Source of the DNA: Hungatella sp. UBA4396
GTDB lineage: Bacteria > Bacillota > Clostridia > Lachnospirales > Lachnospiraceae
Length of the DNA: 42,518 nt
Reading direction: 5' to 3'
Assembly (NCBI GenBank): GCA_002389905.1
Contig: DGRE01000069.1
Span: 1-42,518, forward strand
The notes under the pieces are model-generated. The model made no database searches, was not told where the DNA came from, and saw only the letters and a program-made list of their open reading frames with translations. Each line of letters starts with the position of its first letter. The stretch's first letter is position 1. A program made the translations under genes and the position numbers. Below, piece after piece: positions 14,680 through 22,103 of this stretch.

Positions 14680-16404
14680 ATGTTAAAAACCATGTTTAAG
14701 AAGACTTACACACTGATAGACAGCAAATATAAGGCTTCGGAGAAGGCAGAGGAACCTAATATTCCGGCCGGACTGTGGAGAAAATGCAATAAATGCTGCC
14801 AGCCTATTTATGCGGAAGATGTGAAGAACAATCATTTTATCTGTCCCAAGTGCAAGGGGTATTTCCGGGTTCATGCTTACCGCAGGATTGAGATGACTGC
14901 CGATGAGGGAACCTTTGAAGAGTGGGATAAGGTGATGGAGTTTGCCAATCCACTGGATTTTCCCAGCTATGATAAGAAGGTGGCGGCTGCCAGGGAGAAG
15001 ACGGGGCTTTCTGAAGCCATTGTAACGGGGACATGTGAGATAAACGGTCAGAAAACCGTCATAGGAGTCTGTGATGCCCGGTTTATCATGAGCAGTATGG
15101 GCCGTGTGATGGGAGAGAAGATTGCAAGAGCGGTAGAACGGGCTACGGAGGAAAAGCTTCCTGTTATTATCTTCGCTTGTTCCGGCGGTGCCAGAATGCA
15201 GGAGGGAATCGTGTCCCTGATGCAGATGGCTAAGACCTCTGCGGCTTTAAAGCGCCATCACGATGCAGGCCAGCTTTATGTCAGTGTTCTCACAGACCCT
15301 ACCACTGGCGGGGTGACTGCCAGCTTTGCCATGCTTGGGGATATTATCCTGGCGGAGCCGGGAGCCTTGATCGGATTCGCTGGACCCAGGGTTATTGAGC
15401 AGACTATTGGGCAGAAGCTTCCGGAAGGATTTCAGAGGGCTGAGTTTTTGCTGGATCATGGTTTCATCGATAAAATCGTGCCTAGGGAAGAGATGAGGGA
15501 AACCTTATCCTCTATCTTAAGTCTCCACAATCCACAGGCTAAAATGGAGTCTTATGTGGATAATGAGGTAAAAACAGAGCAGGAAGGTGGAAAAAAGAAG
15601 GTTTTCCATTTAAAAAAGCACAAGAGAAGTGCCTGGGATACGGTTTTGCTGTCCAGAAGCGGGGACCGTCCTGTTGCATCGGATTATATCCGTGCTGTTT
15701 TTGATGATTTTATGGAGTTTGCAGGAGACCGTTACTTTAAGAATGACGGGGCTATTGTGGGAGGAATCGCTTCTTTCCACGGGATGCCGGTTACTGTTAT
15801 CGGGCAGGAAAAGGGAAAGAACACAAAGGATAACATTAAGCGCAACTTCGGAATGCCTTCTCCTGACGGATACCGGAAGGCTTTGCGTCTGATGAAGCAG
15901 GCGGAATGCTTTGGACGTCCCATTGTTTGCTTTGTGGATACTCCCGGCGCCTTCTGCGGCCTGGAGGCAGAGGAACGGGGCCAGGGCGAGGCCATAGCCA
16001 GGAATTTATTTGAAATGACGGATTTGACCGTTCCCGTCCTTTCTATCGTAATCGGAGAAGGCGGAAGCGGAGGGGCCCTTGCCATGGCAGTGGGAAATGA
16101 AGTCTGGATGATGGAAAATTCCATTTATTCCATTCTTTCTCCGGAAGGCTTTGCCTCCATTCTTTACAAGGACAGCAAAAAGGCAAATGATGCTGCCAGG
16201 GTCATGAAGATCACGGCCAGGGATTTGATGGATCTGGGGCTGATAGAACGGATTATTTCTGAGGAAGAGCCTGCCAGTGAAGAGACAATTCCTGCTATTG
16301 CAGAGGAAATGGATAAGGCTATGACGGAGTTTTTTAACACATACCTTGATATGACCAAGGAAGAACTTGCAAATCAAAGATATGAAAGATTTAGGAGAAT
16401 GTAA
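14680..16404 (+). CDS. accDA: fused acetyl-CoA carboxylase carboxyltransferase, beta+alpha (AccD-AccA)
   Basis: A single 574-residue protein carrying both carboxyltransferase subunits. Residues 1-285 are AccD, with the four-cysteine zinc ribbon (Cys36, Cys39, Cys55, Cys58) and CSGGARMQEG. A basic linker spans about 286-315. Residues 316-574 are AccA, from the AWDTVLLSR region through GEGGSGGALA. Compared with free AccA (about 319 aa in E. coli), the first ~60 residues are missing, so the fusion replaces the AccA N-terminal helices. No stop or frameshift lies at the joint. AAGGAG precedes ATG 14680. The fusion would enforce 1:1 stoichiometry. Confidence 0.95.
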   Translation: MLKTMFKKTYTLIDSKYKASEKAEEPNIPAGLWRKCNKCCQPIYAEDVKNNHFICPKCKGYFRVHAYRRIEMTADEGTFEEWDKVMEFANPLDFPSYDKKVAAAREKTGLSEAIVTGTCEINGQKTVIGVCDARFIMSSMGRVMGEKIARAVERATEEKLPVIIFACSGGARMQEGIVSLMQMAKTSAALKRHHDAGQLYVSVLTDPTTGGVTASFAMLGDIILAEPGALIGFAGPRVIEQTIGQKLPEGFQRAEFLLDHGFIDKIVPREEMRETLSSILSLHNPQAKMESYVDNEVKTEQEGGKKKVFHLKKHKRSAWDTVLLSRSGDRPVASDYIRAVFDDFMEFAGDRYFKNDGAIVGGIASFHGMPVTVIGQEKGKNTKDNIKRNFGMPSPDGYRKALRLMKQAECFGRPIVCFVDTPGAFCGLEAEERGQGEAIARNLFEMTDLTVPVLSIVIGEGGSGGALAMAVGNEVWMMENSIYSILSPEGFASILYKDSKKANDAARVMKITARDLMDLGLIERIISEEEPASEETIPAIAEEMDKAMTEFFNTYLDMTKEELANQRYERFRRM

Positions 16405-17525
16405 TGGGAACATTAAAACCATTGGTAATAGGAGATCTGGTGGCAAAGAATCCGGTTATTCAGGGCGGTATGGGAGTTGGAATCAGCCTTTCCTCTTTGG
16501 CCGGAGCAGTGGCGAAGGCAGGAGGAGTGGGGATTATTTCCACGGCCCAGATTGGTTTTCGGGAGCCTGACTTTTTGACCAACCCCTTAGAGGCCAATTT
16601 ACGGGCCATTGGCACGGAGCTGAAAAAGGCCAGAGAAATTGCGCCGGAGGGAATTATCGGCTTTAATATTATGGTTGCCACCAAAAGTTATGCCAGTTAT
16701 GTGAAAAAGGCAGTAAAGGCAGGAGCAGATTTGATTATTTCGGGAGCAGGGCTTCCTGTAAGCCTGCCGGAATATGTGGCTGAGGCAGCGGAAGAGGCTG
16801 GAATCAAGCTGAAAACCAAGATCGCTCCCATTGTTTCCACCGTAAAGTCTGCCATGGTCATCTGCAAGATGTGGGACCGGAAATACCATCAGGCCCCGGA
16901 TCTGGTGGTGATAGAAGGACCATTGGCCGGAGGTCATTTGGGATTTTCCAAGGAAGACTTAGCTGAGCTTGGCGTGGATACGGATGATGTGGAGCATACT
17001 TATAAGCAGGCGGATTATGATGAAGAAGTCAGAGGCATCATACGTCTGGTAAAGGAATACGGAGACAAATACAACAAGGTGATTCCGGTGGTAACCGCCG
17101 GAGGAATCTATTCCCATGAGGATGTTCTTCACCAGATATCTCTGGGAGCTGACGGGGTTCAGGTAGCAACCCGGTTTGTGACCACAGTGGAATGTGATGC
17201 GCCGGAAGCTTATAAGCAGGCGTATATTAACGCAAAGAAAGAGGACATTGTCATTACAAAAAGTCCGGTTGGTATGCCTGGAAGGGCCATTAAGAACCGA
17301 TTTTTAGATGGAGTCGGGAACATTCCCTTCCGTCTGGAGCATTGTTACCAGTGTCTGGAGAAATGTGACAGGCAGACCATTCCTTACTGCATCACAAAGG
17401 CCCTGGTGGACTCGGCAGAGGGACGGATGGAGGATGGTCTTATATTCTGCGGAAGCAACGCATATAAGGCGGAGCGGATTGAAACCGTGGAAGAGGTTAT
17501 GAAGGATTTGGTTGGAGAAAAATAA
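16404..17525 (+). CDS. NAD(P)H-dependent flavin oxidoreductase, second FabK/nitronate monooxygenase-like protein
   Basis: A 373-residue FMN TIM-barrel protein related to FabK and 2-nitropropane dioxygenase. It begins NPVIQGGMGVGISLSSLAGAV, with GPLAGGHLGF and VTAGGIYS further on. It is longer than the FabK here by about 65 residues. Its C-terminal region carries a cysteine group (CYQCLEKC ... PYC) absent from FabK. It overlaps the accDA stop by 1 bp and is the last gene before the operon terminator, so it is co-expressed with fatty-acid synthesis. Its exact role is unknown: a backup enoyl reductase, a nitronate detoxifier or a lipid-linked oxidoreductase. Confidence 0.85.
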   Translation: MGTLKPLVIGDLVAKNPVIQGGMGVGISLSSLAGAVAKAGGVGIISTAQIGFREPDFLTNPLEANLRAIGTELKKAREIAPEGIIGFNIMVATKSYASYVKKAVKAGADLIISGAGLPVSLPEYVAEAAEEAGIKLKTKIAPIVSTVKSAMVICKMWDRKYHQAPDLVVIEGPLAGGHLGFSKEDLAELGVDTDDVEHTYKQADYDEEVRGIIRLVKEYGDKYNKVIPVVTAGGIYSHEDVLHQISLGADGVQVATRFVTTVECDAPEAYKQAYINAKKEDIVITKSPVGMPGRAIKNRFLDGVGNIPFRLEHCYQCLEKCDRQTIPYCITKALVDSAEGRMEDGLIFCGSNAYKAERIETVEEVMKDLVGEK

Positions 17526-17528
17526 TGT

Positions 17529-17564
17529 AAGAAGGCGCCTTAAGCCAGAGGCGTCTTCTTTTTT
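17529..17564 (+). terminator. terminator of the fab operon
   Basis: A 12-bp stem (17529-17540 with 17549-17560, one G-U) with an 8-nt loop and a T run (17559-17564), 4 bp after the last stop codon. Confidence 0.92.
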
Positions 17565-17636
17565 CATCCCATGAGAACTCATAAGAGACTTAAAATGGGA
17601 ATAAGATGAATCAAAGAAGCAGGAAGCAGGAAGACC

Positions 17637-18257
17637 ATGTTAAATATTATCTGGGCCTTTATGATGCTGGCGGGGGTTCTATGGGGAGCTTTCCATGGAA
17701 ATTTAAACGCAGTAACAGAGGGGGCAATAAACTCTGCAAAGGAAGCTGTTATGCTGTGCATCACCATGTTGGGAATCATGTCCTTCTGGACAGGAATTAT
17801 GGAAATCGGGCAGAAGTCGGGGCTCATTGAGAGGCTGTCACAGAAAATGGGACCGGTTCTTAAATTCCTTTTTCCTGGAATTCCAGGAAACCATCCATCT
17901 CTGGAGTATATTTCCACCAATATTATTGCAAATATTCTGGGCCTTGGCTGGGCGGCGACCCCGGCAGGGCTTAAAGCTATGGAGTCTTTAAAGGATCTGG
18001 AGAAAAAGCGGAGGGAAGAATCCTCTAAAGGTGTTTATAAAGGAAGGGCAGTTCCGGAAGGAACGGCAAGCAATGAGATGTGTACATTTCTCATCATCAA
18101 TATCTCTTCCCTCCAGTTGATTCCGGTCACCATGATTGCCTACAGAAGCCAGTACGGCAGCCCCAATCCTACGGCAGTGGTAGGGCCTGCTCTGGCGGCT
18201 ACCTTGATTTCTACTATTGTGGGAGTTATATTTTGCAAGGTGATGAACAGAAAGTGA
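17637..18257 (+). CDS. spmA: spore maturation protein A (nucleoside-recognition/Gate domain membrane protein)
   Basis: A 206-residue membrane protein of the SpmA family, needed with SpmB for normal spore-core dehydration in Bacillus. Hydrophobic segments are visible at about 2-20, 38-58, 95-110 and 170-200. Typical stretches are SLEYISTNIIANILGLGWAA and NEMCTFLIINISSLQL. Length is close to B. subtilis SpmA (about 196 aa). CAGGAAG lies 5-6 nt upstream. spmB, normally next, is absent; the following gene is unrelated. Confidence 0.88.
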   Translation: MLNIIWAFMMLAGVLWGAFHGNLNAVTEGAINSAKEAVMLCITMLGIMSFWTGIMEIGQKSGLIERLSQKMGPVLKFLFPGIPGNHPSLEYISTNIIANILGLGWAATPAGLKAMESLKDLEKKRREESSKGVYKGRAVPEGTASNEMCTFLIINISSLQLIPVTMIAYRSQYGSPNPTAVVGPALAATLISTIVGVIFCKVMNRK

Positions 18258-18283
18258 TATATGGAAAAAATTTCCTAAGGGTA

Positions 18284-18312
18284 TTGTGACGGAGGGGCAG
18301 TTATATTATAAT
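18284..18312 (+). promoter_or_regulatory. promoter of the FliD-like gene
   Basis: -35 TTGTGA (18284-18289), 17-bp spacer, -10 TATAAT (18307-18312); the start is expected near 18319. It is a sigma-A-type promoter, not the sigma-28 type usual for late flagellar genes. It rules out the longest reading frame (from 18286) as the real start. Confidence 0.7.
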
Positions 18313-18411
18313 GAAGATAACTATAATCGAAGACAGAAGATAACCGGGTTTGAAAATACGCGTACAGGGCGGAGGGAAAGCGTCTGCTTTGCGGGAAAGG
18401 AGATGAGAAGG

Positions 18412-19689
18412 ATGGCAGTTGGAAGAGTAGGTTCCAGTGATTATAATTATTATCAGAGCGTCAGCCAGATGCGCCTTGAAAGGGCTTTAGAAAAGAATCC
18501 CAGATACCAGCAGAGCCTTCAGGCAGTAAAGCCTGTTTCCAGAGTAAGTTCCTATTACAACAACGGCGGACTGGAGTTTATAAAGTCTTACAGTTCAACC
18601 ATGACGGACGTGATGAGCGCAGCCAATTCACTTCGGAGCGCAAATTCGGGAAGCGTTGCCAACAAGATGGCTGCTGTCAGTTCGGACGCAGCGGTGGCAG
18701 AAACGGCTTTAAAATATTCCTCCAGAGCGTCCAAGGAAATGACTCTTGACGTGCAGTCAGTGGCAAAGGCCCAGACCAATGTAAGTGACGGAGCAAAGGC
18801 TTTGGATCAGGCTGTTTCGGATATGGATTTTACCGTCAGCCAGAAAGGAAGCTCCCTGTCGGTTCAAGTAAGCGCCTCAAAGGCTGACGGAACGACAAGG
18901 ACCAACAAGGAGATGCTTGAAGAGGCTGCCAGGCAGATTAACGCCGGAAACAGTGGTGTTACGGCAGCATTGACTGAGGAAAAAGGGATTATGACCCTGA
19001 AGCTTCAAAGCAAGTCTACAGGAACGGATCATGGATTTACGGTATCGGGAGATATGGGAGCTGCGGCAGGTGCGGAAAAGACGGTTACAGCTGCACAGAA
19101 TGCACAGTATTCTGTTACGGAAGGAAATGTGACCCGCAATTACACTTCCCAGACCAATGATGTGTCTCTGGATACAGGACGCATATCTGCAAAGCTGAAG
19201 GATACGGGAAAAACAACCGTCAGTCTTCAGGCTGATACAGAAAAGATCGTAAAGAGCATGTCAGAATTGGTAGACAGCTATAATGATGCAGTGAAGTTTC
19301 TTGATAAGAATTCTGACCGGGGTTCCGGAATATCGCAGCAGCTGGACCGGCTCGGAGCGAATCTGGGTTCAGACAGCACCTTAAAACGGCTGGGGATTTC
19401 CAAAGAAAAGGATGGAACTATGGCTCTGGATACTGAGAAGCTGAACAAGTCCTTAAAGGAAGAGCCAAAGCTTACCAAGGACCTGATATCCGGTTCCAAT
19501 GGAATTGCACAGAATCTCTTTAATAAGGCAGCAGGTGCCATGCGGACAAGTCCGGAGAGCCTGACCAACTATGAGACAGAGGAAAGCAGTCAGTTTTCCA
19601 TCTATGATCCCTATCAGTTTATGGGGCGCTATGGAACGACGCAGCTGAATTATGCTATGGCTGGTATGCTTATGAATTATTTGGTATAA
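18412..19689 (+). CDS. FliD-like (flagellar hook-associated protein 2-related) protein
   Basis: A 425-residue protein whose second half matches the FliD C-terminal domain pattern: VDSYNDAVKFL, then LKRLGISKEKDGTMALD, then a KLNKSLKEEP segment. The middle is Ser/Ala/Thr-rich and helical. It has neither Cys nor Trp, typical of secreted flagellar axial proteins. The start at 18412 is set by AAGGAG (18397-18402) and by the promoter at 18284-18312. No flagellar genes are near, and the canonical FliD N-terminus (ISGLASGMDTD type) is missing. It may be an orphan cap protein or a surface protein built on FliD domains. Confidence 0.7.
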   Translation: MAVGRVGSSDYNYYQSVSQMRLERALEKNPRYQQSLQAVKPVSRVSSYYNNGGLEFIKSYSSTMTDVMSAANSLRSANSGSVANKMAAVSSDAAVAETALKYSSRASKEMTLDVQSVAKAQTNVSDGAKALDQAVSDMDFTVSQKGSSLSVQVSASKADGTTRTNKEMLEEAARQINAGNSGVTAALTEEKGIMTLKLQSKSTGTDHGFTVSGDMGAAAGAEKTVTAAQNAQYSVTEGNVTRNYTSQTNDVSLDTGRISAKLKDTGKTTVSLQADTEKIVKSMSELVDSYNDAVKFLDKNSDRGSGISQQLDRLGANLGSDSTLKRLGISKEKDGTMALDTEKLNKSLKEEPKLTKDLISGSNGIAQNLFNKAAGAMRTSPESLTNYETEESSQFSIYDPYQFMGRYGTTQLNYAMAGMLMNYLV

Positions 19690-19695
19690 CAGAAG

Positions 19696-19731
19696 AAACG
19701 TGCCGGGAAATGATTTATCCGGCACGTTTTT
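19696..19731 (+). terminator. terminator after the FliD-like gene
   Basis: An 11-bp perfect stem (19696-19706 with 19719-19729) followed by a T run (19727-19731). Confidence 0.9.
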
Positions 19732-19811
19732 ATTACATAGAAATGTTTTCCTGCGGAGAACTCCTGATAAGAAAACGGCCCTCTAAAAGTAAGTATGAGA
19801 AAACGACTGTA

Positions 19812-19862
19812 TTATTCCGATAAGGGTAAAGTGTTATTCCGAAACTGTTGGTATTATTCCGA
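19812..19862 (+). repeat. three phased direct repeats (TTATTCCGA) upstream of the HTH-Fic gene
   Basis: Identical 9-mers TTATTCCGA at 19812-19820, 19834-19842 and 19854-19862. Spacings are 22 and 20 bp, about two helical turns, so all face the same side of DNA. The first and third lie in a longer shared block (TATTATTCCGATAA...GGGTA). The third fills the spacer of the promoter at 19848-19876. This looks like an operator array, probably bound by the HTH domain of the downstream protein. Confidence 0.7.
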
Positions 19863-19876
19863 TAATAGGGTATACT
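19848..19876 (+). promoter_or_regulatory. promoter of the HTH-Fic gene
   Basis: -35 TTGGTA (19848-19853), 17-bp spacer, -10 TATACT (19871-19876). The spacer contains the third TTATTCCGA repeat, so bound protein would block RNA polymerase. Confidence 0.65.
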
Positions 19877-19901
19877 ACTCTTTAAAGAGAGGTGTAGATT
19901 T

Positions 19902-20795
19902 ATGTATATGACAGTTAAGCAAGCTTCGGAGAAGTGGAATATTTCAGATAGACGAGTGCGTATCTTATGTTCGGAAGGAAAGATTCCAGGTGTCACCCGT
20001 GAGGGACGCAGCTGGCTGATTCCGGTAGATGCAAGAAAGCCGGATGATGGACGATTTAAAATAGCTGAAAGCCTGTTGGATATTATCGACAGAAAGAAAG
20101 TTGAATTGGATTCCAGACGTCCTTTGACAGAAGGGGAGGCTGAAAGGCTGGCAGAAGAATTCGTTGTTGAATACACTTATAATTCCAATGCCATCGAAGG
20201 AAATACACTGACACTGCGTGAGACGGATATGGTACTGCGAGGTTTGACGATTGACCGGAAACCGTTGAAGGATCATATGGAGGCGGTTGGGCATAAAGAG
20301 GCTTTTGATTTTGTAAGGGAACTTGTGAAAAATCAAACACCTTTATCAGAGAGTATCATCAAGCAGATTCATTATTTGGTATTGGCTGATAAAAAAGATG
20401 ACCGCGGTGTTTACAGAAGAGTTCCGGTAAGAATTATGGGTGCAAAGAATGAGCCTGTTCAGCCATATCTGATACAGCCCCAAATGGAGCAATTGCTGGA
20501 AGCTTATAGGAACAGCAGTGAGCATATAATTCCTCGTCTTGCACGTTTTCATATTGAATTTGAAAGCATCCATCCCTTTATTGATGGCAATGGCAGGGTG
20601 GGACGTTTGCTTGTGAATCTGGAATTGATGAAAGCCGGGTATCCTCCGATTGACATTAAATTTACAGATCGGATTGCTTATTATAATGCTTTCGATAAAT
20701 ATCATGTAAAACATGATCTTAATGGGATGGAAAGGTTATTTGCTGGATATGTAAATGCAAGATTGGACAATTATTTGATGATGTTGGAAGAATAA
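19902..20795 (+). CDS. HTH-Fic family AMP-transferase, self-inhibited type
   Basis: A 297-residue two-domain protein. Residues 1-48 are an excisionase/MerR-like helix-turn-helix (MTVKQASEKWNISDRRVRIL). The rest is a Fic domain with the complete active-site motif HPFIDGNGRVGR (near 225-236). An N-terminal inhibitory helix motif (SNAIEGN, S-x-x-x-E-G type, near 94-100) lies before it, as in class II Fic proteins. The family usually transfers AMP to a hydroxyl side chain of a target protein; the target is unknown. AGAGAGG precedes ATG 19902. It is an isolated unit between two terminators, probably autoregulated through the upstream repeats. Confidence 0.9.
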   Translation: MYMTVKQASEKWNISDRRVRILCSEGKIPGVTREGRSWLIPVDARKPDDGRFKIAESLLDIIDRKKVELDSRRPLTEGEAERLAEEFVVEYTYNSNAIEGNTLTLRETDMVLRGLTIDRKPLKDHMEAVGHKEAFDFVRELVKNQTPLSESIIKQIHYLVLADKKDDRGVYRRVPVRIMGAKNEPVQPYLIQPQMEQLLEAYRNSSEHIIPRLARFHIEFESIHPFIDGNGRVGRLLVNLELMKAGYPPIDIKFTDRIAYYNAFDKYHVKHDLNGMERLFAGYVNARLDNYLMMLEE

Positions 20796-20806
20796 AGGAA
20801 AAACAC

Positions 20807-20858
20807 AAAAAGCTTCCCCTGACCCCTCACTCCTGAAAGAGGTTAGAGGAAGCTTTTT
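20807..20858. terminator. bidirectional terminator between convergent fic and lacI-family genes
   Basis: An 11-bp outer stem (20807-20817 with 20848-20858) extended by imperfect inner pairing. A-rich sequence lies on the left and T-rich on the right, so it can end transcription from both sides. Confidence 0.85.
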
Positions 20859-20879
20859 ATAAATAATGCTTTTATATTG

Positions 20880-21857
20880 CTAGGTAGTTTTTCCCTCCTG
20901 AAGGGAAACCTCTAAAATGGTCTTATCAGGTATGTTCTTATTTCCCTTTATCAATTCTAAAATTAATTCCACCGCTTTTTTTGCAAGCTCTTCAATAGGC
21001 TGGGCAATTACTGTCATGGGAGGATATACGGCTTTTGACAAGTAGGTGCCGTCATAGGCCACCAGCTTTAAGTCCTCCGGCACCCGGATACCCCGTTCCA
21101 AGGCCCGCTTTAATACGGCAGAAACAGCCAGGTCAGAGCCGAACATGCCGTCAATCTGAGGGTATTCATCTAAAATTTCATCTGCTATTTTTTCAAAGTA
21201 ATCATAGTCAAACCGGTTCCACAGCAATTCTTTTGTTTCCACATGAATGCCTTCCCGCCTTAAGACCGATTCCAATGTTGTATGACGGTCATGGGCAGGA
21301 GTGTTTACACTGGTGGCACCTTGTACCTGAACCACATAACGGCATTTACTCTGTATGAATTTGCCGGCGGCAAGTTCTCCGCCCTTGTTATGGTTACAGC
21401 CGATCAATGGTATATTTTCTCCGATGTAACGGTCCAGGGCTATGATGGGCTGGGAAACCTTTAAATATTCTTCGATATCCAGGGAATGCACTCCGGTTAT
21501 GATTCCATCCACCATACGGCGCTTTAACATCTCCAGATATTCCTTTTCCCGGTTACTTTTGTTTATTGTATTGCACACCATAGTCTTATAGCCCCAGCCG
21601 TATAGTTCACTTTCCGCATATCTTGCAAATTCGGAGAAAAAGGGATGGGATAAGTCGGGTACAATGATGGCAACAATATTGGTGCTCATTTTGAATAAAT
21701 TTCTTGCCAGTTCATTGGGGGTATAATCCAGTTCTTTGATTGCGGCATTGATCTTGCTCCCTGTTTCTTCTGAAACATATCCTGTCCCGTTTAAATACCT
21801 GGATACCGTTCCAATCCCTACACCGGCTCTCTCCGCCACTTCTCTCATGCTTGCCAT
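20880..21857 (-). CDS. LacI-family transcriptional regulator of the fructoside operon
   Basis: A 325-residue LacI/GalR regulator. The N-terminal helix-turn-helix and hinge (MASMREVAERAGVGIGTVSRYLNG type, residues 1-55) are followed by a periplasmic-binding-protein-like ligand domain beginning NIVAIIVPDLSHPFFSE. GGAGG lies 7 nt before its ATG on the minus strand. It is divergent from the GH32-ABC operon and very likely represses it, with a fructoside or its phosphate as inducer; the ligand is inferred from context only. Confidence 0.93.
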   Translation of the reverse strand: MASMREVAERAGVGIGTVSRYLNGTGYVSEETGSKINAAIKELDYTPNELARNLFKMSTNIVAIIVPDLSHPFFSEFARYAESELYGWGYKTMVCNTINKSNREKEYLEMLKRRMVDGIITGVHSLDIEEYLKVSQPIIALDRYIGENIPLIGCNHNKGGELAAGKFIQSKCRYVVQVQGATSVNTPAHDRHTTLESVLRREGIHVETKELLWNRFDYDYFEKIADEILDEYPQIDGMFGSDLAVSAVLKRALERGIRVPEDLKLVAYDGTYLSKAVYPPMTVIAQPIEELAKKAVELILELIKGNKNIPDKTILEVSLQEGKTT

Positions 21858-21878
21858 ATTCCTACCTCCATTAATGGA

Positions 21879-21907
21879 ATTATATAAGCAAACCCTATAA
21901 AATGCAA
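21879..21907 (-). promoter_or_regulatory. promoter of the LacI-family gene
   Basis: On the minus strand: -35 TTGCAT (21902-21907), 17-bp spacer, -10 TATAAT (21879-21884). The -35 lies in an inverted repeat AATGCAA-N6-TTGCATT (21901-21920). A 12-bp palindrome TCCATTAATGGA (21867-21878) covers the start region. Both could be autoregulatory or CcpA-like sites; neither is a clear cre. Confidence 0.6.
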
Positions 21908-22010
21908 TTTAATTTGCATTATTTTGTGCAGCAAAAACAGAATGGAAAAGGGAGAGGGCGGAATAGAAAAAAATTACCAGTAAAAAATAGGAAATGTCGA
22001 TGAAAAGTTA

Positions 22011-22039
22011 TTGACATTTGTACATATGTGACCTATAAT
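22011..22039 (+). promoter_or_regulatory. consensus promoter of the GH32-ABC operon
   Basis: A perfect -35 TTGACA (22011-22016), 17-bp spacer and perfect -10 TATAAT (22034-22039). Start expected near 22046, inside the adjacent operator. Confidence 0.85.
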
Positions 22040-22043
22040 CACC

Positions 22044-22063
22044 ATATGGAACCCATTCCATAT
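22044..22063. promoter_or_regulatory. operator for the divergent LacI-family repressor
   Basis: Perfect inverted repeat ATATGGAA-CCCA-TTCCATAT covering the predicted transcription start. Size and position fit a LacI-family repressor site. The even 4-bp spacer differs from the usual central-CG operators of this family. Confidence 0.75.
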
Positions 22064-22103
22064 ATACAAAATAACAAAAATCAGAATAAGGAGGAGAGGG
22101 GAA

